Below the pieces are notes generated by a model. That model saw only the letters and a list, made by a program, of their open reading frames with translations. It was not told the DNA's origin and did not search any database. From Thermococcus sp. (lineage in GTDB: Archaea > Methanobacteriota_B > Thermococci > Thermococcales > Thermococcaceae): a stretch of DNA of 55,553 bases. The DNA lies in NCBI RefSeq assembly GCF_027052235.1, contig NZ_JALUFF010000015.1:1-55553 (forward strand). Reading direction: 5' to 3'. Positions within the stretch are counted from its first letter, which is position 1. Each line of letters starts with the position of its first letter. The position numbers were made by a program, and so were the translations under genes. Shown one piece after another: positions 48,718 through 55,553 of this stretch.

Positions 48718-50048
48718 GAGAGCGAATGGATAGCCCTCGGAACGAGGAGGGCCAGAAAGAGGTAGGCATAGTGGGCACCGCAGAGGCCGGCTGAAGTCAG
48801 TATGATGAAAACGACCGAGAGAAGCGTTAGGAATGCAGTCGGCCCCTTCATCCTGAACCCTTTTTTCCAGCCGGTGGAGAGGTAGGCAACCACCAAGAGG
48901 GGGAGTGCTGACTCCTTCGCGAACTCAAGGGCCGGAAAGCCAACCTGAGGAAGCCCGAGCCACAGGGGAAACTGCTCGGCAAGGGCGACGGCTCCCAGAA
49001 TGACGAGGAGCAGGTAGAGTGCGTTTCTCTTCATCCTCTTCGGGAAGGTGGCCACGAAGACCAGCGGGAGCAGGAGGAAGAGGGGGTTGAAGATGGAGGC
49101 AAAGAGGGTTGCGATGGCCATCAGGAGGATGTGGAAGCTCCCCGATTCGGGGGAGAAAGCGGAGTTAACGGCTATTGCTAGAACAGTTAGGAGGGCCGTT
49201 ACCGCGAGAGCGGAGACGTCCAGAGATGAAATTGCATCCCTCAGGAGGGGGGCCGTAAAGGCCGAGCCGAAGGCTATGAAGCCCAGCTCCCTCTCCCTCT
49301 TGGGGGCGGTGTAAAAGAAGAGCCCGGTCGCGGTTATTATTAGGACCCAGTGTGCAAACCAGAGGTTCTCTTCCACAGGGGGAACGAGTGAGAAGGCCTT
49401 TCCCAGGAAGGCTTCAAGCGGGGTTTCCGGGCCTGCCCCGGCCCAGACCTCAAGTCCCCTCAAGAAGAGAGGGCCGAAGCTGTCCGGGATTGGTGATGGC
49501 TTGGAGAGCGCGAGCCACGTGAAGACCAGCGCCCCCGACAGGGTAAAGAACTTTGCCGTGTGATCTCTGGAGCTGGCGAAGGAGGCCAGGAAGAGAAGGA
49601 ACACCCCGAGGAACAGCAGGCCGAAGATTGCAAGTGAATTCGCTGAGGGGCTCCAGAGTCCGGCAAAGGCCCTCTCGGTTAGGTAGATGTTATCCTCCGT
49701 TCCGGTAATAATTACCGTGCCGTTGAGAACTATTATCGAGGGCGAAAAGGAGAGGGAAGTCGGAAGACCCGTCCTGTTCCAGAGTCTTGCTATCTCGGGG
49801 TTGTCCTTAACGTTCCCGACGAGAACCCTTACTCCGTTTCCCCTCTTTTTTACTAGGCCCAGCTTGGAGTCAACGTAGTGGGCCCACCCCTTTGACCAGT
49901 AGTCCTCTCCCGGAATGACGGTATAGGTGGAGTTCGAGGAGAGAAAGGCCTCAAAAGCCTCCCTGTTCGGATAGTAGTGTACCCCCGTGGCAGAAACGTG
50001 GGGGACGAAAAGCAGCAACAGGAGCAAAGCCGTGAGGGCCCTTTTCAT
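48714..50048 (-). CDS. Large polytopic membrane protein with extracellular N-terminal domain
   Basis: A 444-residue protein with a signal peptide (about 1-20), an extracytoplasmic soluble domain (about 21-135; VHYYPNREAFEAFLSSNST) and then about ten transmembrane helices that end at the C terminus. The short polar loops and long hydrophobic runs resemble polytopic membrane glycosyltransferases, but I see no DXD motif. No family is recognised; it could be a transporter or membrane enzyme. Its ATG follows GAGGGAGGGAGAGC, and the leader contains a strong GC-rich hairpin (50062-50121). Confidence 0.65.
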   Translation of the reverse strand: MKRALTALLLLLLFVPHVSATGVHYYPNREAFEAFLSSNSTYTVIPGEDYWSKGWAHYVDSKLGLVKKRGNGVRVLVGNVKDNPEIARLWNRTGLPTSLSFSPSIIVLNGTVIITGTEDNIYLTERAFAGLWSPSANSLAIFGLLFLGVFLLFLASFASSRDHTAKFFTLSGALVFTWLALSKPSPIPDSFGPLFLRGLEVWAGAGPETPLEAFLGKAFSLVPPVEENLWFAHWVLIITATGLFFYTAPKRERELGFIAFGSAFTAPLLRDAISSLDVSALAVTALLTVLAIAVNSAFSPESGSFHILLMAIATLFASIFNPLFLLLPLVFVATFPKRMKRNALYLLLVILGAVALAEQFPLWLGLPQVGFPALEFAKESALPLLVVAYLSTGWKKGFRMKGPTAFLTLLSVVFIILTSAGLCGAHYAYLFLALLVPRAIHSLS

Positions 50049-50054
50049 GCTCTC

Positions 50055-50121
50055 CCTCCCTCAACGTAGCCTGGCCCAGCACGGCCCCATCGCCTCGGGA
50101 CTTCCCGGCCTGAGCCGTGCC
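50055..50121 (-). ncRNA. GC-rich hairpin in the leader of the membrane protein, candidate structured RNA
   Basis: On the minus strand the leader starts near 50121 (TATA-like CCTTAAGCT at 50142-50150) with GGCACGGC, which pairs with GCCGTGC further on; inside it CCGGG-AAGT-CCCGAGG forms a second hairpin. The remaining leader contains the GGAGGGAGAG ribosome site. No ACA box follows the stem, so an H/ACA RNA is unlikely. It may be a structured leader that regulates the membrane protein or an independent small RNA. Confidence 0.4.
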
Positions 50122-50168
50122 GGAGAAAATAGGAGAAAAGAGCTTAAGGGCTTTTCGTTTTGAGGGGA

Positions 50169-51059
50169 TTACTCCTCCCCAGAATCCTCGCCCTTCAGTT
50201 CCTTGAGCCTCTCGACGAGCCTCTTCGCCAACTCCATGAAAGCCTTTGCCGCTGGAGTATCTCCGTATAAGACTATTGGTATTCCCGTGTCGCTTGCCTC
50301 TCTCGCCTTTAGGTCTATTGGGATTTCTCCCAAAAACTCAACGCCCTCCTTCTCGGCGAGCTTTCTTCCACCGCCCTTTCCAAAGACATCAATCTCATTC
50401 CCGCAGTACGGGCAGATTAGATAGCTCATGTTCTCAACGACAGTTATGTAGGGAACCTCCATCTTCTTCATCATGTTAACTGCCTTCCCTGTGTCGAGCA
50501 GAGCTACCTCCTGGGGAGTTGTGACAATTATGGCCGCATCAAGCTGAACGTTCTGAACAACTGTGAGTATTTCATCCCCGGTTCCGGGCGGGAAGTCGAT
50601 TATCATAAAGTCCAGCTCGCCCCACTTAACATCGCCGAGGAGCTGTTTTATTGCCTTGGTCACGAGTGCCCCACGCCAGATTACGGGCTGGTCCTCTGGA
50701 ACTAGAAAACCCATGCTCATTACCTTTATCGGGGTCACCTGACCCATGAAGTCTGCCATCGGTGGGAGCATCTCGAAGCGTCCGTCCTCCATCCTCTCGG
50801 CCAGAACGTCGGCCTTCTCGACGCCGAGCATCTTGGCGACGTTCGGCCCGTGTATGTCTGCATCCAGCACTCCGACGAAGTATCCCATCTTCGCCAGTGC
50901 TGTGGCGAGGTTTACAGCGACAGTGCTCTTTCCAACACCGCCCTTACCGCTTAAAACCGCTATCTTGTACTTCCACTTGGTCTGCTTCTCCTTTATCCTC
51001 TGTTCGAGGGGGTCTGCGCCCAGTCCGCCTATGTTGAGGGTCGGAGCTTTGATAGTCAT
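50169..51059 (-). CDS. Mrp/NBP35-type ATPase (Fe-S cluster carrier)
   Basis: The 296-residue protein has the deviant P-loop GKGGVGKST (about 39-47), the switch VLDADIHGPN (about 68-77) and LDFMIIDFPPGTGDE (about 145-160), as in Mrp/NBP35 (ApbC) proteins. A CPYCG motif (about 218-222) near the C terminus matches the Cys-X-X-Cys that binds a bridging [4Fe-4S] cluster in the dimer. The likely role is scaffold or carrier in cluster assembly, needed for ferredoxins and oxidoreductases such as Por and Vor next door. ATG 51059 follows GGAGGTGG. Its promoter has an inverted repeat at 51074-51089. Confidence 0.88.
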   Translation of the reverse strand: MTIKAPTLNIGGLGADPLEQRIKEKQTKWKYKIAVLSGKGGVGKSTVAVNLATALAKMGYFVGVLDADIHGPNVAKMLGVEKADVLAERMEDGRFEMLPPMADFMGQVTPIKVMSMGFLVPEDQPVIWRGALVTKAIKQLLGDVKWGELDFMIIDFPPGTGDEILTVVQNVQLDAAIIVTTPQEVALLDTGKAVNMMKKMEVPYITVVENMSYLICPYCGNEIDVFGKGGGRKLAEKEGVEFLGEIPIDLKAREASDTGIPIVLYGDTPAAKAFMELAKRLVERLKELKGEDSGEE

Positions 51060-51073
51060 AAAACCACCTCCGA

Positions 51074-51089
51074 CTTAGGTTTACCTAAG
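51074..51089. promoter_or_regulatory. Inverted repeat in the Mrp promoter, DtxR-like operator candidate
   Basis: CTTAGGT-TT-ACCTAAG (7-bp arms, 2-base spacer) lies between the TATA box (TTTTTAAGC, about 51091-51100) and the inferred transcript start near 51071. It resembles half of the TTAGGTTAGSCTAACCTAA operators of iron regulators of the DtxR/IdeR family. The binding protein is not in the window, so the link is an inference. Confidence 0.5.
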
Positions 51090-51154
51090 CGCTTAAAAAT
51101 GTTTAGAAAGTTGGTAACAGTACCCAATTATGGGAAATGATGGAAAAGAAAAGG

Positions 51155-52150
51155 TCACTCCCCGGGCTTGGGGAGGTATACGTCAACACCAAGAACCTTC
51201 CACATGGCCTTGATCTGCTCCCTGAGCTCGTCTATTGCCTCGGGCCTCTTGAAGAGGTGCTTGAACCTGCCCTGCAACTTGAGGTACTCCTCGATGGGCT
51301 TCTTGAACTCTATTGCCACTACCTTTCCTCCCTCGCGCTTGACCTTAGCACCTCCTCCCGGTGACTGTATCTTGATGTTGAAGAAGTCGCCGTTTTCAAT
51401 CTCGAAGAGTGGCCACATTCCGGTCTCGATAGCTAAGCGGGCTATCTCAACGCCCTTCTCAAGCGGGCTCTTCCATCCGGTCGGGCAGGTGCAGTGAACC
51501 TGCACGAAGGCTGGGCCATCGACCTTTGCTGCCTTCTTCATCTTCCTGACAAAGTCGAAGGCGTTCCCTATACTAGCCGTTGCCACGTAGGGTATCTGGT
51601 GGGCCGCAGCGATTAAAGCCACCCACTTCTTGGGCTTGTCCTCACCGATGGAGTACTTTCCGGGCGGTGAAGTTGTTGTCCAGGCACCATAGGGGGTTGA
51701 GCTTGAGCGCTGGATTCCTGTGTTCATGTAGGCCTCGTTGTCGTACATTAAATAGACCACGTTGTGGCGCCTCTCGAGCATACCGCTTAAAGCCTGAAGG
51801 CCTATATCAGCGGTACCGCCGTCACCGCCTATCGCCAGTATCTTACCCTTCCTGCCGAGCTTCTTCCAGGCAGCTTCAACACCGCTGGCTGCCGCGGCGG
51901 CGTTCTCGAAAGCCACGTGAACCCACGGGGCCTTCCAGGCGGTGTACGGGAATACCGCCGAAACAACCTCCATACATCCCGTTGCCTGGGCTATGGCGAA
52001 GGCGTTTGGATCGCCGTACTTCTCCTCCATGGCCTCGCTGAAGGCCTTGGTGGCGAGCTTGAGAGCGGTGGCACAACCGCAGCCGGCACAGGCGGCGTGT
52101 CCGGGTGCCCAGTACTCGCGAGTGGTAATCGGGGGTTTCCTAACGGCCAT
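51155..52150 (-). CDS. porB: Pyruvate:ferredoxin oxidoreductase, beta subunit
   Basis: A 331-residue protein, the TPP-binding subunit of POR. Cys ligands to the proximal [4Fe-4S] cluster are in [14 protein letters not shown] (CXXC, about 24-27) and [10 protein letters not shown] (about 217). The TPP motif is [37 protein letters not shown] (about 100-135). The length equals PorB of Pyrococcus furiosus (331). It oxidises pyruvate to acetyl-CoA and CO2. The ATG at 52150 is preceded by GGTGAGGAAG. It follows porA by 10 bp and is the last gene of the por part. Confidence 0.96.
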   Translation of the reverse strand: MAVRKPPITTREYWAPGHAACAGCGCATALKLATKAFSEAMEEKYGDPNAFAIAQATGCMEVVSAVFPYTAWKAPWVHVAFENAAAAASGVEAAWKKLGRKGKILAIGGDGGTADIGLQALSGMLERRHNVVYLMYDNEAYMNTGIQRSSSTPYGAWTTTSPPGKYSIGEDKPKKWVALIAAAHQIPYVATASIGNAFDFVRKMKKAAKVDGPAFVQVHCTCPTGWKSPLEKGVEIARLAIETGMWPLFEIENGDFFNIKIQSPGGGAKVKREGGKVVAIEFKKPIEEYLKLQGRFKHLFKRPEAIDELREQIKAMWKVLGVDVYLPKPGE

Positions 52151-52160
52151 CTTCCTCACC

Positions 52161-53345
52161 TCACAGTATCTCCTTCCTCAGGCCGATCCAGTTAACCTCA
52201 TCAAACTCCTCTCCGGCGAGGGCTTTCTTGCTGATCTCAAGGACTTCGTCAAGGTTCTTGAAGGTGACGTCCCTGCCGCCGAGGCCGAGGATGAAGTCTA
52301 TCAGTATGGGCTTCTCCTTGCAGTTTACGAGGGCCCTGCTGAAGTCCTGGAAGAGCGCTCCGCCGACGCTGAAGGTGACGTTCTTCTCCAGTAAAGCAAG
52401 AACCTTCGCCTTCTTGGCCAGCTCGCGAACCTCCTCAACGGGGAACGGCCTGTAAACGGTGAGCTTCGCGGCACCGGCCTTGATTCCCTTCTCGCGGAGG
52501 TGGTCGACGTACTCCTTGACGGTTCCGGCGAGGGAACCCATTGTGACGAAGATTATCTCAGCATCGTCAGTTCTGTACTCCTCCACCTTGCTGTACTTCC
52601 TACCAAAGCGCTTCTCGAACTCCTCAAAGACCTCGTCGATGACCTTCTTGGCGTTCTCGTTGGCTTCCCAGACGGTGTATCTTGCCTCCATGTAGTGGGC
52701 CGGGAAGGCAAGTGTACCCTGGGTTATCGGTCTGGCCGGGTCGAGGTAGGCGTGCTTGGGAACGTACTCGCCGAGGAACTCGTCGACGACCTCCTGGTCG
52801 GGAATCTCAACAGGTTCGACCGTGTGGGTCAATATGAACGCGTCGAAGCCGACCATTGCCGGGAGGAGAACCCTCTCGTCTTCAGCGACTTTGAAGGCTA
52901 TTAGGATTAAATCGAGTGCCTCCTGGTTGTTTTCAGCGTAGAACTGGAGCCATCCGGTGTCACGCTGGCTTATGCTGTCCTGCCAGTCGTTCCAGATGTT
53001 GATTGGAGCGCTGAGTGAGCGGTTTCCAATGGCCATAACTATGGGGAGGCGCATTCCTGCGGCGATGAAGAGAACCTCGTGCATCAGAGCCAGACCCTGT
53101 GATGCCGTTGCCGTGAAGGTTCTAACTCCAGCCGCTGAAGCTCCAACACAGGCAGAGATAGCTGAGTGCTCGCTCTCGACCTTTATGAACTCGGCGTCGA
53201 GCTCGCCGTTCGCCACGAACTCACTTATCTTCTCGGGAATGAGGGTCGAGGGCGTAATCGGGAACGCGGCTATAACTTTCGGCTTGGCAAGCTTTGCCGC
53301 CCAGGCAGCCGCTTCGTTGGCCTTCATAACGGTCCTTATCGGCAT
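52161..53345 (-). CDS. porA: Pyruvate:ferredoxin oxidoreductase, alpha subunit
   Basis: A 394-residue protein of the POR alpha family: N-terminal [37 protein letters not shown], the conserved [45 protein letters not shown], and a C-terminal domain II-like stretch with [26 protein letters not shown]. It binds pyruvate and carries part of the TPP site. The length (394) agrees with Pyrococcus. ATG 53345 follows GGTGGTGGAAG. It overlaps neither neighbour but lies 11 bp after porD. Confidence 0.96.
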   Translation of the reverse strand: MPIRTVMKANEAAAWAAKLAKPKVIAAFPITPSTLIPEKISEFVANGELDAEFIKVESEHSAISACVGASAAGVRTFTATASQGLALMHEVLFIAAGMRLPIVMAIGNRSLSAPINIWNDWQDSISQRDTGWLQFYAENNQEALDLILIAFKVAEDERVLLPAMVGFDAFILTHTVEPVEIPDQEVVDEFLGEYVPKHAYLDPARPITQGTLAFPAHYMEARYTVWEANENAKKVIDEVFEEFEKRFGRKYSKVEEYRTDDAEIIFVTMGSLAGTVKEYVDHLREKGIKAGAAKLTVYRPFPVEEVRELAKKAKVLALLEKNVTFSVGGALFQDFSRALVNCKEKPILIDFILGLGGRDVTFKNLDEVLEISKKALAGEEFDEVNWIGLRKEIL

Positions 53346-53356
53346 CTTCCACCACC

Positions 53357-53674
53357 TCACTTCGTCTCCCTAACCATAACTATTGCATCGGTCGGGCATT
53401 CGTTGGCGCAGATTCCGCAACCCTTACAGTAGTCGTAGTCGAAGACCGGGTAGTTCTCCTCGTCGAGGTAGATAGCCGGCTCTGGACAGTAGATGTAGCA
53501 GAGGTAGCACCTAACGCACTTGTCGCGGTTGAACTCGGGCATAAAGACTCTCCAGCTTCCCGTCTTGTTGACGACGCTGCTTCCCGGGATGTAGGCTATT
53601 GCTCCGGGTGTCATCTTTTCGCTGTACTCCTTCTTCACCCTCTCGATGTCCGCCTTAAACGGGCTCTCAGCCAT
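53357..53674 (-). CDS. porD: Pyruvate:ferredoxin oxidoreductase, delta subunit (ferredoxin-like)
   Basis: A 105-residue protein with two [4Fe-4S] motifs, CVRCYLCYIYCP (about 56-67) and CKGCGICANECP (about 86-97). It relays electrons from the beta subunit to external ferredoxin. ATG 53674 follows GGTGATATAC. A promoter is probable at 53705-53717 (TTTAAG-type) with a GTTATCAAC site between TATA and start, so the three Por genes can be expressed independently of the Vor genes. Confidence 0.95.
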   Translation of the reverse strand: MAESPFKADIERVKKEYSEKMTPGAIAYIPGSSVVNKTGSWRVFMPEFNRDKCVRCYLCYIYCPEPAIYLDEENYPVFDYDYCKGCGICANECPTDAIVMVRETK

Positions 53675-53692
53675 GTATATCACCTCTGGTGA

Positions 53693-53701
53693 GTTATCAA
53701 C
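53693..53701. promoter_or_regulatory. GTT-N3-AAC site in the porD promoter (SurR-like half-site)
   Basis: GTTATCAAC, symmetric (GTTGATAAC on the minus strand), lies between a TATA box at about 53706-53716 (AAATTTAAGTTT on the minus strand) and the start near 53685. The redox regulator SurR of Thermococcales binds GTTn3AACn5GTT; the third element is missing, so this is only a partial match. Confidence 0.35.
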
Positions 53702-53737
53702 TTGAAACTTAAATTTTGCGTGGACAAAAATGAAAGG

Positions 53738-54673
53738 TCAGCCAAAGACCTCAGCGAGCTTCTTCAGCTTCTCCCACTCGTGGTTGACCCACTGCTGGAG
53801 TATCTCAACGTCTTCCCTGGTCATGTACTTGAAGCGACCCTGCAGTTTAAGGAACTCCTCAATCGGCTTCGGCTCCTTCCTCGGATTGGGCATGTTTATT
53901 CTGTATTTCCCGTTCTCGTACTCGAAGAGCGGGAAGTAAGCCGTCTGGACGGCAAGCCTTGCTATTTCGATGCTCTTGTCGGTCGGACTTCTCCATCCGG
54001 TCGGGCACGGGCTGAAGAGCTGGATGAAGCTCGGACCGGGTATCTTTCTGGCCTTCCTGAGCTTCCTTATGAAGTCCTCTGGATAGGCAACGCTGGCAGT
54101 TGCCGCGTAGGGAACCTCGTGGGCTATGACGATGTCTATGACCTTCTTCTTGTGTCTCTTCTCCAGAAAGTGCCTCTTTCCACCAGGTGTGTTCGTCGTC
54201 CAGGCTCCGTAGGGGGTAGAACCGCTCCTCTGGATTCCTGTGTTCATGTAGGCCTCGTTGTCGTACATGATGTAGAGGGCGTCGTGTCCTCTCTCAAGGA
54301 ATCCGCTTAATGCCTGTAGCCCTATGTCCGCTGTTCCACCGTCGCCGGCCCAGCCGACGACCATAACACCGTCGTCGCCCTTGACCTTGTACCCGAGGGC
54401 CTTTAAAGCGGCTTCAATTCCGCTTATGACTGCTCCTGTGGTCTCGAAGGCCGTGTGGAAGAGATTGGCATCGAGGGTGTTGTAGGGCCAGGCACCGGCT
54501 ATGATTGTTGAACAGCAGGCCGGGATGACAACTATGGTCTTCCTCCCGTAGGCCTTGAGGACGTATCTCAAGCCGAGGGAAGCGCCACAGCCCTGGCAGG
54601 CTGTATGGCCGGCATAGAAGTGCTCCTCCGCGGGGAGGGTGAGTCTTTTCTTAACGCTCTCGGGAATCTCCAT
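53738..54673 (-). CDS. vorB: 2-Ketoisovalerate:ferredoxin oxidoreductase, beta subunit
   Basis: A 311-residue TPP-binding subunit related to PorB. The cluster cysteines are in HTACQGCGASLG (about 26-29) and CPTGWRSP (about 207), with a further pair in IPACCSTIIAG. The TPP motif is [40 protein letters not shown] (about 93-132). The length equals VorB of Pyrococcus furiosus (311). The enzyme oxidises branched-chain 2-oxo acids from amino acid breakdown to acyl-CoAs. It follows vorA by 5 bp. ATG 54673 is chosen over an upstream frame that overlaps vorA. Confidence 0.94.
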   Translation of the reverse strand: MEIPESVKKRLTLPAEEHFYAGHTACQGCGASLGLRYVLKAYGRKTIVVIPACCSTIIAGAWPYNTLDANLFHTAFETTGAVISGIEAALKALGYKVKGDDGVMVVGWAGDGGTADIGLQALSGFLERGHDALYIMYDNEAYMNTGIQRSGSTPYGAWTTNTPGGKRHFLEKRHKKKVIDIVIAHEVPYAATASVAYPEDFIRKLRKARKIPGPSFIQLFSPCPTGWRSPTDKSIEIARLAVQTAYFPLFEYENGKYRINMPNPRKEPKPIEEFLKLQGRFKYMTREDVEILQQWVNHEWEKLKKLAEVFG

Positions 54674-54678
54674 CTCTC

Positions 54679-55553
54679 TCACCTCTTGAGGTGGAACCAC
54701 TCAACCTCTCTATCGAGCTTTCCGCTCTCTATTATCGCCTTCATGTTCTCCGCTATGGCCTTGACGTCTCTGACCGTGAAGTCCCTTCCACCGAGTCCGA
54801 CGATGTAGTTCTTCATTATCGGCCTTGCTCCGGTGTTGTAGAGCGCTCCTTTGGCCTCGTTGAAGAGTATGCCCTCCTGCCCGAAGGAGAAGTTCCTGTC
54901 CAGAACGGCTATTCCCTTGACCTTCTCGGCTATCTCAAGCAGTTCCTCCTTCGGGAACGGGCGGAACCACCTCACCTTCGCGTAGCCGACCCTGTAGCCC
55001 TCGCTCCTCAAGAGGTCAACTGCCTCCTTTACCGTTCCCATCAGCGAGCCCATTCCCATGAAGACGAAGTCTGCATCGTCCACGTAGCCCTTCTCTATCA
55101 TGTCGCTGTAGTCCCTTCCAAAGCGCTCTCCGAACTCTTTACCAACCTCTTTGATGACCTTTTTGGCGTCTTCGTGGGCCTTGGCCAGCTTGTAGCGGAA
55201 CTCATAGTAGTCGTTTGGAGTGGCCAGAGCGCCAACAGCTATCGGGTTGTCGAAGTCGGTGAGCGTGTAGAGGGGCTTCCTCGGCGGGAGGAACTCGTCA
55301 ACGAGCTCCTGAGGAATCATCTCGACGACGTCGTAGGTGTGGCTCAGTATGAACGCGCTCTCGACGACCATTACCGGAACGTTAACAGTCTCGGCTACCT
55401 TAAAGGCCATCAGAACTCCGTCGTAAACCTCCTGGTTGTTTTCAGCGTAGAACTGCATCCAGCCCGTGTCGCGCTGGGCCAAGCTGTCGGTCTGGTCGTC
55501 CCAGACGCTCCAGGGGGGAGCCATGGCACGGTTGACGTCAACCATAACTATCG
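54679..55553 (-). CDS. vorA: 2-Ketoisovalerate:ferredoxin oxidoreductase, alpha subunit (partial, 5' end outside window)
   Basis: Read on the minus strand, 291 codons are open to the window edge: the C-terminal three-quarters of an about 394-residue alpha subunit. Similarity to PorA is obvious ([40 protein letters not shown] versus the PorA equivalent), including the GLGGRDFTVRDVKAIAENM tail. The N-terminal substrate-binding part is missing because the window ends there. The next gene to the right in Thermococcales is normally vorD. The ATG at 55545 is internal, not the start. Confidence 0.93.
   Translation of the reverse strand, partial: IVMVDVNRAMAPPWSVWDDQTDSLAQRDTGWMQFYAENNQEVYDGVLMAFKVAETVNVPVMVVESAFILSHTYDVVEMIPQELVDEFLPPRKPLYTLTDFDNPIAVGALATPNDYYEFRYKLAKAHEDAKKVIKEVGKEFGERFGRDYSDMIEKGYVDDADFVFMGMGSLMGTVKEAVDLLRSEGYRVGYAKVRWFRPFPKEELLEIAEKVKGIAVLDRNFSFGQEGILFNEAKGALYNTGARPIMKNYIVGLGGRDFTVRDVKAIAENMKAIIESGKLDREVEWFHLKR

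Noticed and set aside
50055-50121. H/ACA small RNA at the leader of the membrane protein
   Set aside because: The stem is present but no ACA triplet follows it in either direction.

Overview
The window is chromosomal DNA of a hyperthermophilic euryarchaeon of the order Thermococcales, most probably Thermococcus. The call rests on a three-gene archaeal RPA operon, a free-standing 5S rRNA gene, TFE, aIF2-gamma, S6e and L41e, Sec61-beta, the neighbouring Vor and Por 2-oxoacid:ferredoxin oxidoreductases, DGGGP synthase for archaeal lipids and Dph2. Promoters are archaeal (A/T-rich TATA boxes about 25 bp before the inferred start) and leaders carry GGTGA/GGAGG ribosome sites. Genes are tightly packed with many 1-30 nt overlaps. 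I see no transposase, CRISPR array or phage gene.

Layout. 1-9.8 kb: information processing (5S rRNA on the minus strand, scpB, RPA41/14/32, a DGGGP synthase, a Clp1/Grc3-type polynucleotide kinase, an HTH regulator, EngB, a PRC-barrel/coiled-coil protein, Sec61-beta, S6e, aIF2-gamma with an Fcf1-like PIN protein). 9.8-17 kb: an HD hydrolase, a DUF434 protein, two lipoproteins, DUF432 next to an MscS channel, and a DUF2226-like protein. 17-21.4 kb, minus strand: an RNA m5C methyltransferase, a HEAT-repeat protein, and a dph2 / membrane protein / METTL5-like operon. 21.5-26.6 kb: an accessory-looking stretch with a secreted YiiX-like papain-fold protein, then UPF0145, a YhfC-type membrane protease, a PadR regulator and two tandem SdpI-like membrane proteins, facing a small operon of two membrane proteins and an HTH protein behind a 24-bp palindrome.

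26.6-35.3 kb: a methyltransferase, a nitrilase, L41e, a phosphoesterase, the TrkA/TrkH potassium system, an M28 peptidase, a dolichol-phosphate mannosyltransferase and tRNA-Pro(CGG). 35.3-36.1 kb is gene-poor and holds a small protein gene behind a GC-rich, strongly foldable segment that may be a non-coding RNA. 36.1-43.1 kb, minus strand: a drug/metabolite transporter, an AAA-type ATPase whose start codon abuts two tandem 18-bp inverted repeats, GcvT, and a three-gene ABC system (ATPase, COG1361 protein, permease). 43.1-51 kb: a universal stress protein, a probable C/D-box sRNA, DUF99 and CutA, acylphosphatase, an ACT-domain regulator, a PfkB kinase, TFE with DUF2110, a large membrane protein and an Mrp/NBP35 ATPase. 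51.1-55.5 kb: porB, porA, porD, vorB and the 3' part of vorA, which supply CoA thioesters and reduced ferredoxin from peptide and sugar fermentation.

The items most worth follow-up are the structured RNA region at 35.8-36.0 kb, the C/D-box sRNA candidate at 44.0 kb, the repeat-controlled ATPase start at 38.04 kb, the palindrome at 26.54 kb, and the UPF0145-protease-PadR-SdpI cassette. All functions are read from sequence motifs and family knowledge; no database search was run.
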